Source: Leptodesmis sichuanensis A121 (GTDB taxonomy: Bacteria; Cyanobacteriota; Cyanobacteriia; Leptolyngbyales; Leptolyngbyaceae). From it: 64,000 nucleotides of DNA. The DNA is taken from positions 4,030,001 to 4,094,000 of the forward strand of contig NZ_CP075171.1 in assembly GCF_021379005.1 (NCBI RefSeq). The letters are read 5' to 3'. Below are positions 1 to 9,662 of this stretch, piece by piece (position 1 is the stretch's first letter; each line of letters opens with the position of its first letter). The notes under the pieces are model-generated. The model made no database searches, had not been told where the DNA came from, and saw only the letters and a list, made by a program, of their open reading frames with translations. The position numbers and the translations under genes are program-made.

Positions 1-1202
1 TAGCCGTACAGTCCGGACCGATCGCTGGGCGTTTCATTGCCAAAAACAAAATGGTTGGCCGTCCGAGTCCGCACGCGAGCAATTTCCGCCTCGGTAATCA
101 ACTCATCCTGCAACCTGCGAATGTGCTGGGCGATCGCCGCTTCCACCTGCTCCAGATTCTCACTGGGAAGATGGGCCGAGATGTAGAATACGCCCTGATG
201 CAGGTAGGTCATATTGCTGGCTGAGATGCTGGAGACCAGTCCCCGTTCTTCCCGCAAGTCGCGCACCAGACGAGAAGTCCGTCCCCGGCCCAGCACTGAG
301 GCCAACACATCCAGGCCGTAGGTTTCCTGCAATTGATTCATGCCCGGTACTCGCCAGGTCATCACTAAGCGAGCCTGTTGCAATGTGTCATCAATAACTT
401 CCCGACGGACGATTTGAGTGAAGGGAGGTTCGGGGAGGAAGGAGTTAGGGAGTGGGAGTTGGGGAAAGAGTGTTGAGTGTTGAGTGTTGAGTGTTGAGTG
501 TTGAATTGCTCCTGATCTCTGACTTCCGATTCCTGATCCCCCGAAGCTGTCTTCTACGATCTGAATCAGTTTTTCTACAGGAAGATTGCCTACGACAGCG
601 GCAGTGATGGCCTGGGGTTGATACCAGTGGGCATGAAAGTCTCGCATTTGTTGAGGGGTGAGGGTTTCGATGACGGCAGCAGGGCCGAGTACCTGGCGAC
701 GGTAGGGTAGGCGTTCAAAAGCCAGTTCGGTGGCGTGTTGGAAGGTGCGACGACGGGGATTGTCGTGCGATCGCCGAATTTCTTCCAGGACAACATACCG
801 TTCTCGCTCAAATCCATCATCGGGAATGCGGGCATTCATCACCACATCAACCTGTAAGGGAGCCAGGTCAGCAAAGTCTTTGGGAGCCGTGGTGATGTAG
901 TAGTGGGTGTAATCCTGACTGGTGGCGGCATTTGTGACTGCGCCCCGTTGTTCAATCTGTTGCTCAAACTCGCCACTCTGCAAGCGATCGGTGCCCTTGA
1001 ACACCATATGTTCCAGAAAGTGGGCCATGCCATTAATGTCATCAGTCTCCATAGCAGAACCGACCTTCAACCAGATGTTCAAATTCACCGCGTCGATGGG
1101 CATCTGCTCTGCAATGATGGTTAGCCCGTTGGATAGCCGATGGACGGTGGGTGCAATCAGCAGAGGGGTAACAGAAGAAGACTTGAGAAGGGTTGCCGTC
1201 AT
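1..1202 (-). CDS. M16 family zinc metallopeptidase (insulinase/processing-peptidase type), 3' part beyond window
   Basis: The reading frame starts at an ATG at 1202 and is still open at base 1, so only about 400 N-terminal residues are present. The N-terminal segment VHRLSNGLTIIAEQ and the zinc motif HFLEH, the inverted HxxEH of pitrilysin/M16 enzymes, lie within the first 70 residues. These enzymes cleave peptides inside a two-domain clam shell; many bacterial ones come as tandem or paired subunits, which cannot be checked here. Around 420-540 the protein carries a low-complexity Ser/Thr/Leu/Pro segment encoded by a heptamer tandem repeat. The frame stays open through it, so the gene is probably functional. 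Confidence 0.9.
   Translation of the reverse strand, partial: MTATLLKSSSVTPLLIAPTVHRLSNGLTIIAEQMPIDAVNLNIWLKVGSAMETDDINGMAHFLEHMVFKGTDRLQSGEFEQQIEQRGAVTNAATSQDYTHYYITTAPKDFADLAPLQVDVVMNARIPDDGFERERYVVLEEIRRSHDNPRRRTFQHATELAFERLPYRRQVLGPAAVIETLTPQQMRDFHAHWYQPQAITAAVVGNLPVEKLIQIVEDSFGGSGIGSQRSGAIQHSTLNTQHSTLFPQLPLPNSFLPEPPFTQIVRREVIDDTLQQARLVMTWRVPGMNQLQETYGLDVLASVLGRGRTSRLVRDLREERGLVSSISASNMTYLHQGVFYISAHLPSENLEQVEAAIAQHIRRLQDELITEAEIARVRTRTANHFVFGNETPSDRSGLYG
471..504. repeat. heptamer tandem repeat (TGTTGAG, about 4.9 copies) inside the M16 gene
   Basis: Four full and one partial copies of TGTTGAG follow each other directly. On the coding (minus) strand they read as repeated Asn-Thr-Gln-His-Ser-Thr-Leu. 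The array belongs to the short tandemly repeated repetitive (STRR) class known from cyanobacteria. Its length and the flanking non-conserved bases keep the M16 reading frame open. Confidence 0.85.
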
Positions 1203-1335
1203 GGAATGCCCTGGTAATGGGTGTTCTTTCCCCTATCTTAAGCGTTATGACCCAGGGTTTGGTAGGTGCAGATACTCAGCCACTAGAAAATGGGGAAAGA
1301 CAGAGAATAAGAAACTGTTTGTAAACTAATGTTTC

Positions 1336-1465
1336 GATCCCCCTAAATCCCCCTTAAAAAGCTGCACCGAAGTCCACTCGTTAGACCTAAACTCCTGACT
1401 TGGGTGGCAGCCCCCCAACCCCCCGATAAGAAGCCTAAAATTTTGGATTGCAGCTTTAAGAGAAG
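1336..1465. repeat. intergenic repeat with terminal inverted repeats
   Basis: The 300-base gap between the M16 and Uma2 genes holds a C-rich segment bounded by near-complementary ends: TTAAAAAGCTGCA at 1354-1366 and TGCAGCTTTAA at 1449-1459. The C-runs flanking AAAT and the GCCCCCCAACCCC block are typical of dispersed cyanobacterial intergenic repeats. No ORF with coding character is seen in it. Confidence 0.5.
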
Positions 1466-1502
1466 TAGTTCAGTATGAGGGTGGAGGCCGTCAAGGGTTC
1501 TG

Positions 1503-2144
1503 ATGATGGGTTCGCTACAAGTCCAACCTCTGACTGATTGCTGGATTGCTGCTTCCTGGGAGGAGTATGCTCGGCAGATTGAAGTTCCTGGCTATGAAAA
1601 GGCGATCGGCTACTATTACCGGGGTCACATGAGGCTAGAAATGCTACCAGTTGGATTTGATCATGGCACTGATCATAATGTCGTTGCCCTGGTTATCAAT
1701 TTGTATGGGATTTGTAAAGGCATTCCATTAACCCTGGCAGATAACTGTACCTATCGAAAACCAGGACGGCAAGAATGTCAGCCTGATTTATCTGCTTACA
1801 TTGGCGATCGCGCCCGACTTGTTCCTAAAAACACTAGCATTGTTAGCCTGGACGAATATCCTGCCCCAGATTTAGTGGTAGAAGTTGCCAAAACTACCTT
1901 ATTGGATGATTTGGGAACAAAGCGATCGCTCTATGAAGAAATGGGTTTTGCTGAGTACTGGGTAGTCGATGTTCAGAACGTCCAGGTGATTGCTTATGCC
2001 ATTCACGATCGTGGCTCTCAACAAATTGAGGCGTCCTACGTTTTACCAGGGCTGGAGATGGCTTTACTGAAAGCGGCTCTAGAACTCAATCGGCAAACTG
2101 ACCAGTCCCAGGTTGGAGCTTGGCTGCTCTCTCAAATGAGTTAA
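1503..2144 (+). CDS. Uma2 family (DUF820) putative endonuclease
   Basis: A 213-residue protein of the Uma2 family, which has a PD-(D/E)XK restriction-endonuclease fold and is strongly expanded in cyanobacteria; the cellular role is unknown. Visible family features are the first acidic segment CQPDLSAYIG near residue 97, the core APDLVVEVAKTT near 121 with the catalytic-type Asp/Glu/Lys pattern, and EMGFAEYWVVD near 150. The N-terminal third (residues 1-80) is less typical. Start 1503 or the adjacent ATG at 1506; neither has a strong ribosome site. The upstream gene is on the other strand and fbp is 510 bases downstream, so it is probably monocistronic. Confidence 0.85.
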   Translation: MMGSLQVQPLTDCWIAASWEEYARQIEVPGYEKAIGYYYRGHMRLEMLPVGFDHGTDHNVVALVINLYGICKGIPLTLADNCTYRKPGRQECQPDLSAYIGDRARLVPKNTSIVSLDEYPAPDLVVEVAKTTLLDDLGTKRSLYEEMGFAEYWVVDVQNVQVIAYAIHDRGSQQIEASYVLPGLEMALLKAALELNRQTDQSQVGAWLLSQMS

Positions 2145-2654
2145 ATGCTATTCCCCTGCGCCAGGCATATTACCCACTCGGCCTTCGGCCTACCTTATAC
2201 CAGCCATGCTGGGTCAATTTCTACCCCGCTTAACTGTTCCGGTGTGAGGCTTTGCAAGTGGTTCATTACCTATTGCCGCCTTTGATGCTGAGAACTTTGG
2301 CTCTCCTCGATCGCCTCATTTGCTTTAGCAAATTCACCTTCTGAAAGTTCCCCTCATCTGGTCAGCAGCAACACTCTGTTCCTTTTTTCCTTTTCCCTTC
2401 TGCCCTTTGCCTTTTATCTTTCTGCCTTCTTTCTAATCTGTAGTTCATCTAAAGTTCCCTGCGGATCTCAGAATCCCTCCCTAAGATAGGAGGTGAAACG
2501 TCAGCAGCGAATTAAAAATTAATAGTTAAAAGTTAAGAGTTAAACATCTGGAAGTCGTACCTCGCGATCGCCCTTCCATTCGCTTTTGACTTTTTTAAAG
2601 AACTACGGTTTGTATTGTGAATGGCTCTGCTGATTGCAGGGAGGAGGTGAATCC
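2145..2654. other. intergenic region upstream of fbp
   Basis: About 510 bases without a convincing gene. It contains pyrimidine-rich sequence (2380-2450), an AT-rich block with repeated AGTTAA-type words (2510-2545), and the fbp leader. The strong ribosome site GGGAGGAGGTG at 2639-2649 lies just before the ATG at 2655. The promoter of the fbp-tal-zwf-opcA cluster should lie here, but no clear -10/-35 or NtcA box was recognised. Confidence 0.5.
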
Positions 2655-3716
2655 ATGGTTGATTCCTACCAACCACTTGACCATGAACTGGCGCTTGATC
2701 GAGATTGCACAACCCTTTCTCGTCACGTTTTCCAGCAGTTGCAAAATTTTGGGCCGGATGCACAGGATTTGAGTGCATTGATGAACCGGATCGCGCTGGC
2801 CGGAAAACTGGTGGCTCGGCGCTTGAGTCGGGCAGGGTTGATGGAAGGTGTGCTGGGCTTTACGGGTGAAGTGAATGTCCAGGGCGAAACCGTCAAAAAA
2901 ATGGATGTGTATGCTAATGAGGTGTTCATTTCCGTCTTTAAGCAAAGCGGTTTAGTCTGCCGTCTGGCCTCTGAGGAGATGGAGAAGCCTTACTACATCC
3001 CGGAGAACTGCCCGATCGGACGCTATACGCTGGTGTATGACCCGATCGATGGCTCCTCAAACATCGACACTAATATTAATGTGGGATCGATCTTTGCCAT
3101 CCGCCAACAGCAAGGCGAAGACCTGGATGATTCAGCCAGCGATCTGCTCCAGAGCGGACGGCAACAAATTGCTGCAGGCTATATCCTGTATGGCCCCAGT
3201 ACGATGCTGGTGTATTCCATTGGCAAAGGGGTACACGCTTTTACATTGGATCCCAGTCTGGGTGAATTCATTCTATCTAACGAGAATATTCAAACTCCTG
3301 AACACGGCCCCATCTACAGCGTTAATGAAGGGAACTTCTGGCAATGGGATGAAGGCATCCGGGATTACATTCGCTATATGCACCGTCACGAAGGCTACAC
3401 GGCTCGTTATAGCGGTGCCCTGGTCGGAGATTTTCATCGCATTCTGTTCCAGGGAGGGGTGTTCCTGTATCCCGGAACGGTGAAGAAGCCGGAAGGTAAG
3501 CTGCGGTTGCTGTATGAATCTGCACCTTTAGCATTCCTGGCTGAACAAGCAGGAGGCCGTGCCAGCACTGGAACGCAAGATATTCTGGACGTGATCCCCG
3601 AAAAACTGCACCAACGCACACCCCTGATTGTGGGTAGTCGCGAGGACGTGGCGCTGGTGGAATCGTTTATTCAGGAACGGGCGCGGGAAGAGGCATCCGT
3701 AGCCGTTAAAACATAG
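2655..3716 (+). CDS. fbp: class I fructose-1,6-bisphosphatase
   Basis: Hydrolyses fructose 1,6-bisphosphate to fructose 6-phosphate, feeding hexose phosphate into the oxidative pentose phosphate cycle. The metal and substrate site is clear: the acidic pair in LASEEME and the signature [11 protein letters not shown] near residue 130, with [11 protein letters not shown] earlier. I chose the ATG at 2655 (353 residues) rather than an in-frame TTG 21 bases upstream because a very strong ribosome site sits 6 bases before it. It is the first gene of the cluster fbp-tal-zwf-opcA, all on the plus strand. The length is normal for the class I family. Confidence 0.97.
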   Translation: MVDSYQPLDHELALDRDCTTLSRHVFQQLQNFGPDAQDLSALMNRIALAGKLVARRLSRAGLMEGVLGFTGEVNVQGETVKKMDVYANEVFISVFKQSGLVCRLASEEMEKPYYIPENCPIGRYTLVYDPIDGSSNIDTNINVGSIFAIRQQQGEDLDDSASDLLQSGRQQIAAGYILYGPSTMLVYSIGKGVHAFTLDPSLGEFILSNENIQTPEHGPIYSVNEGNFWQWDEGIRDYIRYMHRHEGYTARYSGALVGDFHRILFQGGVFLYPGTVKKPEGKLRLLYESAPLAFLAEQAGGRASTGTQDILDVIPEKLHQRTPLIVGSREDVALVESFIQERAREEASVAVKT

Positions 3717-3839
3717 CGGTGGGTTAGGTTTAAGTTTTGAGTTTTGAATTGTGGGGAAGTTAGTAAACCTTAACAACACAAGTCTTAAACCTTAGAACTT
3801 AAAACTCAAAACTTAAAATTTTTTTTGGAGTGGTAGACA
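3717..3839. repeat. AT-rich palindromic repeat between fbp and tal
   Basis: The spacer contains AAGTTTTGAGTTTTGAATT-like sequence at 3730-3749 and the inverse (AACTTAAAACTCAAAACTT) at 3797-3815, giving a long A/T hairpin. Similar blocks lie at 6621-6685 and 17245-17328. The tal ribosome site is weak (GGAGTGG near 3826). The block may act as an mRNA stability or attenuation element inside the operon, which is inference. Confidence 0.55.
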
Positions 3840-4991
3840 ATGACAGCAACGAACCATTTATTTGAGATTGAAGAACTGGGTCAGAGTATCTGGATGGATA
3901 ATCTGACCCGCGATTTGATTGAGTCTGGGCAATTGCAGGAGATGATTGTTTCCCGTGGCTTACGGGGGATCACCTCCAACCCGGCGATTTTTGAGAAGGC
4001 GATCGCGGGCAACAAAATGTACGATGCCGATATTGAAGCTGGGATCAAGGCGAAAAAGCCATTGATGGAGATTTACGAATCCCTGGTGTTTGATGACATT
4101 CGCAAAGCCTGTGATATCTTCCGCCCGGTCTATGAATCCTCGGGTGGGTTGGATGGCTACATCAGCCTGGAAGTGCCGCCCACGATCGCCCACGACACCG
4201 AAAAAACCATTGAAGAGGCCCGCCGTTATTACCGGGAAATTGGTCGCGAAAACCTGATGATCAAAATTCCGGGAACGGAAAAAGGGTTGCCTGCTGTTGA
4301 GCAAGTAATTAGTGAAGGGATCAACGTCAACGTGACGCTATTGTTCTCAGTCCAGAGCTATGTAAATACGGCCTGGTCATACATTCGGGGATTAGAAAAG
4401 CGGGTAGCTGAGGGTCAGGACATTAGCAAAATTGCCTCGGTGGCCAGCTTCTTCCTGAGCCGAATTGATAGCAAGATTGACGATCGCATCGATGCCCGGT
4501 TGCAAGCAGGCGTTCCTGATATGGCAGTTCGTGAAAAACTGGAAGCCATTAAAGGAAAAGTAGCGATCGCTAACGCAAAAATCGCTTACCAGGAGTATAA
4601 GAAGATCATTCAAAGCGATCGCTGGCAAGCGCTGGCCGCCAAAGGAGCCAAGGTGCAACGGCTGCTCTGGGCCAGCACCAGCACCAAAAATCCTAATTAC
4701 AGCGATGTTATGTATGTGGATGAATTGATCGGTCCCGATACCGTCAACACCCTACCCCCTGCCACGATCGAAGCCTGTGCCGATCACTGTCAGGTCAGCG
4801 ATCGCATCGAATCTAACGTCGAAGCAGCGTATCGTTTAATCGACAGTCTCAAAGACCCCGACATCAACATCGACCTGGATGCCGTCATGGACGAGCTGCT
4901 GGTCGAAGGCATCGACAAATTCATCCAACCCTTCCAGTCCTTAATGAGTTCCCTTGAGGAAAAAGTTAATCGACTTGCCACGGTGGGATAA
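3840..4991 (+). CDS. tal: transaldolase
   Basis: Transfers a dihydroxyacetone unit from sedoheptulose 7-phosphate to glyceraldehyde 3-phosphate via a Schiff base in the non-oxidative pentose phosphate branch. At 383 residues it has the long bacterial TAL form. The N-terminal signature TSNPAIFEKAI (near residue 45) and the Schiff-base segment NLMIKIPGTEKG (near 140) are intact, as is the later VASFFLSRID segment. The ATG at 3840 gives MTATNHLFEIEELGQSIW, the usual N-terminus. It lies 123 bases after fbp and 97 bases before zwf on the same strand. Confidence 0.97.
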   Translation: MTATNHLFEIEELGQSIWMDNLTRDLIESGQLQEMIVSRGLRGITSNPAIFEKAIAGNKMYDADIEAGIKAKKPLMEIYESLVFDDIRKACDIFRPVYESSGGLDGYISLEVPPTIAHDTEKTIEEARRYYREIGRENLMIKIPGTEKGLPAVEQVISEGINVNVTLLFSVQSYVNTAWSYIRGLEKRVAEGQDISKIASVASFFLSRIDSKIDDRIDARLQAGVPDMAVREKLEAIKGKVAIANAKIAYQEYKKIIQSDRWQALAAKGAKVQRLLWASTSTKNPNYSDVMYVDELIGPDTVNTLPPATIEACADHCQVSDRIESNVEAAYRLIDSLKDPDINIDLDAVMDELLVEGIDKFIQPFQSLMSSLEEKVNRLATVG

Positions 4992-4997
4992 ACGCTG

Positions 4998-5041
4998 AGT
5001 GTGAGCTAGAGATGTTTTGCAAAACGTTGCTAGCTCACACT
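4998..5041. promoter_or_regulatory. 44-bp perfect-armed palindrome between tal and zwf
   Basis: Outer arms AGTGTGAGCTAG (4998-5009) and CTAGCTCACACT (5030-5041) are exactly complementary and enclose a second palindrome, GTTTTGCAAAAC. The RNA would form a very stable stem. No T-run follows, so it is not a canonical terminator; a processing site or an mRNA-stability element is more likely. Confidence 0.7.
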
Positions 5042-5088
5042 ACTCACTCTCCACCATCCACTATTCACTATCCACTTCCCCCGCGCCT

Positions 5089-6618
5089 ATGGTTGCTCTT
5101 TTAGAAAATCCCCTCCGCGTTGGTTTACAGCAAGACCGGGTTCCAGAACCCCAAATTTTGATCATCTTTGGTGCCTCTGGCGACTTGACGCAGCGCAAAC
5201 TCGTACCTGCCCTGTACCAGATGAAACGGGAACGTCGCCTGCCGCCTGAATTCACGATCGTCGGTGTGGCTCGTCGCGAATGGAGCCATGACTTCTTCCG
5301 GGAACATATGCGGGAAGGCGTGGAAGAATTCGGCAGTGGTCTGGGTTCCGAGTTGCTCTGGGAGGAGTTTGCCAGGGGGTTGTTCTACTGTCCTGGTGAT
5401 ATTGACAACCCAGACAGCTACCAGAAGTTGAAAGCCTTCCTGTCTGAACTGGATCAGCAACGGGGAACCAGAGGCAATCGTGTTTTCTACCTGTCGGTCG
5501 CGCCCAAGTTCTTTGCGGAGGCGATCGAGCAACTAGGCAAGGCAGATATGCTCCCTGACCCTCGTAAACAACGCCTGGTGATTGAGAAACCCTTCGGACG
5601 CGATCTCAGCTCTGCTCAAGCCCTCAACAAAGTGGTGCGAAACATCTGTGATGAACGGCAGATTTACCGGATCGACCACTATCTGGGTAAAGAAACTGTG
5701 CAAAACCTGATGGTCTTTCGGTTTGCCAATGCCATTTTCGAGCCGCTGTGGAATCGCCAATTTGTCGATCATGTGCAAATCACCGTGGCTGAAACCGTGG
5801 GGCTGGAAGGTCGGGCAGGTTACTATGAAACCTCTGGTGCGTTGCGGGACATGGTGCAGAATCACCTGATGCAATTATTCTGCTTAACGGCGATGGAGCC
5901 ACCCAACTCGCTTGATGCCGACAGCATCCGCAATGAAAAGGTGAAAGTGTTGCAGGCTACCCATCTGGCGGATCTGAATGACATGGGCTTATCCGCCGTT
6001 CGGGGGCAATACACTAACGGTTGGATGAAAGGAGAACCTGTTCCGGGTTATCGGTCTGAGGAAGGAGCCTCTCCCCAATCGACAACCCCGACTTATGCGG
6101 CCTTAAAACTATACATCGACAACTGGCGCTGGAAAGGGGTGCCCTTCTATATGCGAACGGGCAAGCGGATGCCGAAAAAGGTGTCTGAAATCGCCATCCA
6201 GTTCAAGGAAGTGCCCTTCCTGATGTTCCAATCTGCTGCCAGACAGGCGAATCCCAACGTACTGGCCATGCGAATTCAGCCGAATGAAGGGATTTCCCTC
6301 CGGTTTGAAGTGAAAACTCCCGGCAACTCCCTGCGGACCCGGACAGTAGACATGGATTTCCGCTACGACACCGCCTTTGGTCAACCCAACACCGATGCCT
6401 ACAGCCGCTTGCTGGTGGATTGTATGCTGGGCGATCAAACCCTATTTACCCGAGGCGATGAAGTGGAAGCTTCCTGGCGCTTGCTCACTCCTTTATTAGA
6501 AGTGTGGGATGCTCCTGCTCCACCGGAGGTGATTCCCCTCTACGAAGCCGGAACCTGGGGACCTGTTGAAGCAGAACTATTGCTCAACCGGGACGGACGG
6601 AACTGGCGAAGACTTTAG
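5089..6618 (+). CDS. zwf: glucose-6-phosphate dehydrogenase
   Basis: Oxidises glucose 6-phosphate to 6-phosphogluconolactone with NADP, the entry step of the oxidative pentose phosphate pathway, which gives reductant in the dark. Start ATG 5089 gives 509 residues, the usual length; an upstream in-frame TTG would add only low-complexity residues. NADP-binding [11 protein letters not shown] begins at residue 28 and the substrate site RIDHYLGKE at about 194-202. Cys187 and Cys445 sit close to the positions of the redox-sensitive cysteine pair reported for unicellular cyanobacterial G6PDH (from memory), fitting thioredoxin/OpcA control. opcA follows. Confidence 0.97.
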   Translation: MVALLENPLRVGLQQDRVPEPQILIIFGASGDLTQRKLVPALYQMKRERRLPPEFTIVGVARREWSHDFFREHMREGVEEFGSGLGSELLWEEFARGLFYCPGDIDNPDSYQKLKAFLSELDQQRGTRGNRVFYLSVAPKFFAEAIEQLGKADMLPDPRKQRLVIEKPFGRDLSSAQALNKVVRNICDERQIYRIDHYLGKETVQNLMVFRFANAIFEPLWNRQFVDHVQITVAETVGLEGRAGYYETSGALRDMVQNHLMQLFCLTAMEPPNSLDADSIRNEKVKVLQATHLADLNDMGLSAVRGQYTNGWMKGEPVPGYRSEEGASPQSTTPTYAALKLYIDNWRWKGVPFYMRTGKRMPKKVSEIAIQFKEVPFLMFQSAARQANPNVLAMRIQPNEGISLRFEVKTPGNSLRTRTVDMDFRYDTAFGQPNTDAYSRLLVDCMLGDQTLFTRGDEVEASWRLLTPLLEVWDAPAPPEVIPLYEAGTWGPVEAELLLNRDGRNWRRL

Positions 6619-6680
6619 ATGAGTTGTAAGTTTTGAGTTCTCAATTGAATTAATCCAATTCAAAACTCAAAACTTAAAAC

Positions 6681-6755
6681 TTAAACCAGGTCCAGCTAGA
6701 GAACGGTCGTTTTCCGATCTGAGAAACTCCGGTTCTGGACTTGGACAAGGTTTAA
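6681..6755. repeat. interspersed 75-bp palindromic repeat, copy 1
   Basis: Begins TTAAACC and ends GGTTTAA; the arms AGGTCCAGCTAGAGAACGG and CCGGTTCTGGACTTGG are imperfectly complementary, so the element folds on itself. Four further copies occur in this window, at 28844-28918, 29297-29419, 31692-31764 and 55698-55771. Here it lies between zwf and opcA, next to AT-rich palindromic sequence (6621-6685). Confidence 0.8.
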
Positions 6756-6799
6756 AATTCAAAACTTAAAACTACTACCCCTACTACTTCTACTCACCT

Positions 6800-8128
6800 A
6801 TGACGACTCCACTTGTTGCTCTGCAGAAACCTAAGGGAATTTCGCTGGATGATATTGAGGCGGAATTAAATGCGATCTGGCACAGTCAGAGCGGTGTGAA
6901 TTCGGCGGCGACACGGGCCTCAACGTTTAGTATGGTGGTCTATGAGCCGGAGGAATTTCAGCAATTGCTGGCCGTACTGGGATTTTATAAGGGGCCGATC
7001 GATGGTGTATTTGGGCCACAAACCCATGAGGCGATCGTGCTGGCTCAACGGGCATTCCGCATCAAGGAAACCGGACGCTTAGATAAGGAAACCTTCGCCC
7101 GGTTGCGGGAGGAAGTCGCTCAACTGCCCCCAGGGAAAGTGAAATTAACGAATGCTGATTTGCGGGGATTCAGCATCAGTGAAGCGATCGCGGCTCAAAA
7201 CCCCTGCCGCATCATTACCCTGTGTCCCACCCTGGGTGCCGAGGATGCAGTCACGGCCCAAGTCTCGGCCTATTGTCCGGTTCACAAAACGGGCAGCAAC
7301 TTAATTTGTAGCGAGTACATCACCCTGCGTGGCACCAAAGCCGCCTTGAACCAGGTTGGCAGTATGGTGCGATCGCTGATGATTCCCGATTTGCCTAAGT
7401 TTCTCTGGTGGAAAGCGACTCCCAACCCGGAACAGGAGATATTCCGACAACTGGTGGAAGAAGCGAATTGCGTGGTGATGGATTCGTCCTATTTCGGGGA
7501 TGTAGAGGCGGAATTCCTCAAAATCCAGACGTTGATTGACTCTGGCACCTATGTTGCGGATCTCAACTGGCATCGTCTGGCTCCCTGGCAGGAACTGACG
7601 GCGGCGGCCTTTGATCCCCCAGAACGCCGAGTGTCCCTCGGTGAAATTGACCAGATTACGATCGACTATGAAAAAGGCAATGCAGCTCAGGCACTGATGT
7701 TCTTAAGCTGGTTTGCCAGTCGGCTGGGATGGCAACCGATCGCCTACACGCAAGATCAGGATGACTTCTACGAAATCAAGCACATAACCTTTGTTAGCCC
7801 CAACGAGAAGGAAATCAAGGCAGAAGTGGCCGCTATTCCCATCAGCGATCCGGGTGAAATTGTCGGAGATCTGGTGGGCCTGCGCCTGGCATCCAGCAAT
7901 CCCAAAGCCAACTGTGCCACGATTATTTGCTCCGAGACGGCGGGCTGTATGCGGATGGAATCGGGGGGTGGCGCTCAGTCCGCTCTGTACACAGAACAGG
8001 TCACCTCGGCCAGCGATCAGAAGGCAGAACTCCTGCTCACCCAGCAACTCCAGCGCTGGGGACGGGATGTACTGTATGAGGAAAGTCTGGCTCTGGCTGT
8101 GCAACTGGTGCATCTGCGGGGACGCTAG
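6800..8128 (+). CDS. opcA: OpcA, allosteric effector/assembly protein of glucose-6-phosphate dehydrogenase
   Basis: A 442-residue OpcA homologue. In Nostoc and other cyanobacteria OpcA binds G6PDH and raises its affinity for substrate, linking it to redox state. Residues about 49-102 form a peptidoglycan-binding-like (PG_binding_1) repeat, FGPQTHEAIVLAQRAF, found at the N-terminus of cyanobacterial OpcA proteins. The rest carries the conserved OpcA core with PDLPKFLWWKATP and the C-terminal Cys-containing part. ATG 6800 gives MTTPLVALQKPKG. The gene follows zwf by 181 bases that hold two palindromic repeats, so co-transcription is likely but may be attenuated. Confidence 0.95.
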   Translation: MTTPLVALQKPKGISLDDIEAELNAIWHSQSGVNSAATRASTFSMVVYEPEEFQQLLAVLGFYKGPIDGVFGPQTHEAIVLAQRAFRIKETGRLDKETFARLREEVAQLPPGKVKLTNADLRGFSISEAIAAQNPCRIITLCPTLGAEDAVTAQVSAYCPVHKTGSNLICSEYITLRGTKAALNQVGSMVRSLMIPDLPKFLWWKATPNPEQEIFRQLVEEANCVVMDSSYFGDVEAEFLKIQTLIDSGTYVADLNWHRLAPWQELTAAAFDPPERRVSLGEIDQITIDYEKGNAAQALMFLSWFASRLGWQPIAYTQDQDDFYEIKHITFVSPNEKEIKAEVAAIPISDPGEIVGDLVGLRLASSNPKANCATIICSETAGCMRMESGGGAQSALYTEQVTSASDQKAELLLTQQLQRWGRDVLYEESLALAVQLVHLRGR

Positions 8129-8273
8129 ACTGCCAGTAGTCTGCTCAGGGAGATGATGGAATCCTGAGGAGGTGAGGGAGTGAGGGAGACTCATCTACCC
8201 ACCGGCCTATCAGCTCACTCACCCATCATCCCCTTGCCCTGTATACTCAAACTCTCCAACCAGTACTCAGTAG

Positions 8274-9662
8274 GGGTTTGACTAAAATTTGATGTAGGAG
8301 GTAAGACCTGATATGCTCTGAAGACTGGATTCTCTTTCCCAGACTTGTGGAGGGGCAAGGAATGACCGCAACTATTGTCCAAAGTACAACAGAGTCAATC
8401 ACTCTTCAAATTACTATTCCTCTGAGTCAATCATTTCTAGACACCGAAGAAACCATCCAATCAGTACTGAATGAAGCAGGAACTCTGGCCAGTGGAGCAG
8501 CGCTCAAACAGTTTGATACCGATGGCAGTGCCATTGCAATGGGCGGGATGAATTGGACGAGTAAAGGACAATTGCCCAAAACCTATCAAACCCCTTATGG
8601 AACAGTAGAAGTACATCGGCATGTGTACCAAACGAGCGCGGGTGGACCCACCTTTTGTCCCCTGGAAGTCGATGCTCGGATCATCATGACTTCAACCCCC
8701 CGGTTGGCCAAACAAATCTCCCACAAATATGCGGAGATGAGTAGTGTCCGAGTGGTAGAAGATTTGCGGGAAAATCATGGACGAGTGATCCACCGTTCGT
8801 TTGTGCAAACGTTAGCCGAAGCGGTCGGTGAGATTGCCTTGCTCAAGGAAGAGGATTGGCACTATCAGACACCAAAATTACCTGTAGAGGTGGCAACGGT
8901 CAGTCTCGGTGTCGATGGCACCTGCCTGTTGTTATGCAAAGACGGATTTCGCCAAGCCATGATTGGGACCCTCAGTCTCTATGATGCTCAAGGGGAAAGG
9001 CTCCACACCACCTATGTCGCCGCCGCAACCGAACAGGGACGGCAAACCTTTTAGATCGAATGCGACGAGAAATTGAACACATCAAACGGTTGTATCCCAA
9101 CTCCCATTATCAAGGGTTAGCCGATGGAGCACCGGAGAATTGGACGTTTCTCGAACCCGTCACGGATAGTCAAGTTTTGGATTTCTTTCATGCCACTCAG
9201 TATCTCGACAACGTTGCTAAAGCCATCCATCCCCGCAATCCTAAACATCAAAAAAGCTGGATGGATGAGCATTGTCATCTGCTGAAGCACGAGGTGGGTG
9301 CCGCTCAACGACTGCTGACAGAAATGGAAACCATTGTGCCGAAACGGGTGAGTCAATCGGTGCAAAAGGGATTACAAGATGCCATCACTTACTTTCGCAA
9401 TCACCACCATCAGATGCGCTATGCCGAGGCGATTGCTGCTCATTTACCCATTGGCTCAGGAGTCACCGAAGCGGGATGTAAAGTCATTGTCAAAGCACGT
9501 CTGTGTGGCTCTGGAATGAAGTGGAAAGAACATGGAGCGGGGATTGTTTTGAGCTTACGAACCTTGAGTTACAGTCAAGGACGATGGCAGCAATTTTGGT
9601 CAAAGATTAATCGCTATGGCTTCACTTTTGCAGAATAGCTACATCAAATTTTAGTCACACCC
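8274..9662 (+). mobile_element. ISKra4-family insertion sequence (1389 bp) with 8-bp target duplication CTCAGTAG
   Basis: Terminal inverted repeats start with GGG and share GACTAAAATTTGATGTAG near each end (8280-8297 and, inverted, near 9639-9656). The 8-bp direct repeat CTCAGTAG flanks the element exactly (8266-8273 and 9663-9670). One transposase gene in two frames fills the interior. The insertion hit the 3' end of a P-loop kinase gene on the minus strand. Confidence 0.93.
8362..9638 (+). pseudogene. ISKra4-family transposase, frameshifted
   Basis: Two adjacent frames together make one transposase. Residues from ATG 8362 run to a TAG at 9052-9054 and end GRQTF; the second frame continues with LDRMRREIEHIKRLYP to 9638. 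A shift of minus one at ACC-TTT-TAG (9046-9054) joins them. The short T-run and lack of a standard slippery heptamer make loss of one T the simplest explanation, but translational frameshifting in this family cannot be excluded. The N-terminal part has the VDGTCLLL segment and the C-terminal part has GSGVTEAGCKVIVKARLCGSG, typical for the family. Confidence 0.85.

Noticed and set aside
471..504. Tandem repeats (also 30137, 51070, 55161) considered as CRISPR
   Set aside because: The units are 7 bases with no spacers; these are STRR arrays. No cas genes are present.
2634..2654. TTG start for fbp
   Set aside because: The strong ribosome site falls inside that extension and directly precedes ATG 2655.
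9046..9054. Programmed frameshift in the first ISKra4 transposase
   Set aside because: The site ACC-TTT-TAG does not fit the standard slippery pattern seen in the other two elements; a one-base loss is simpler, though not proven.
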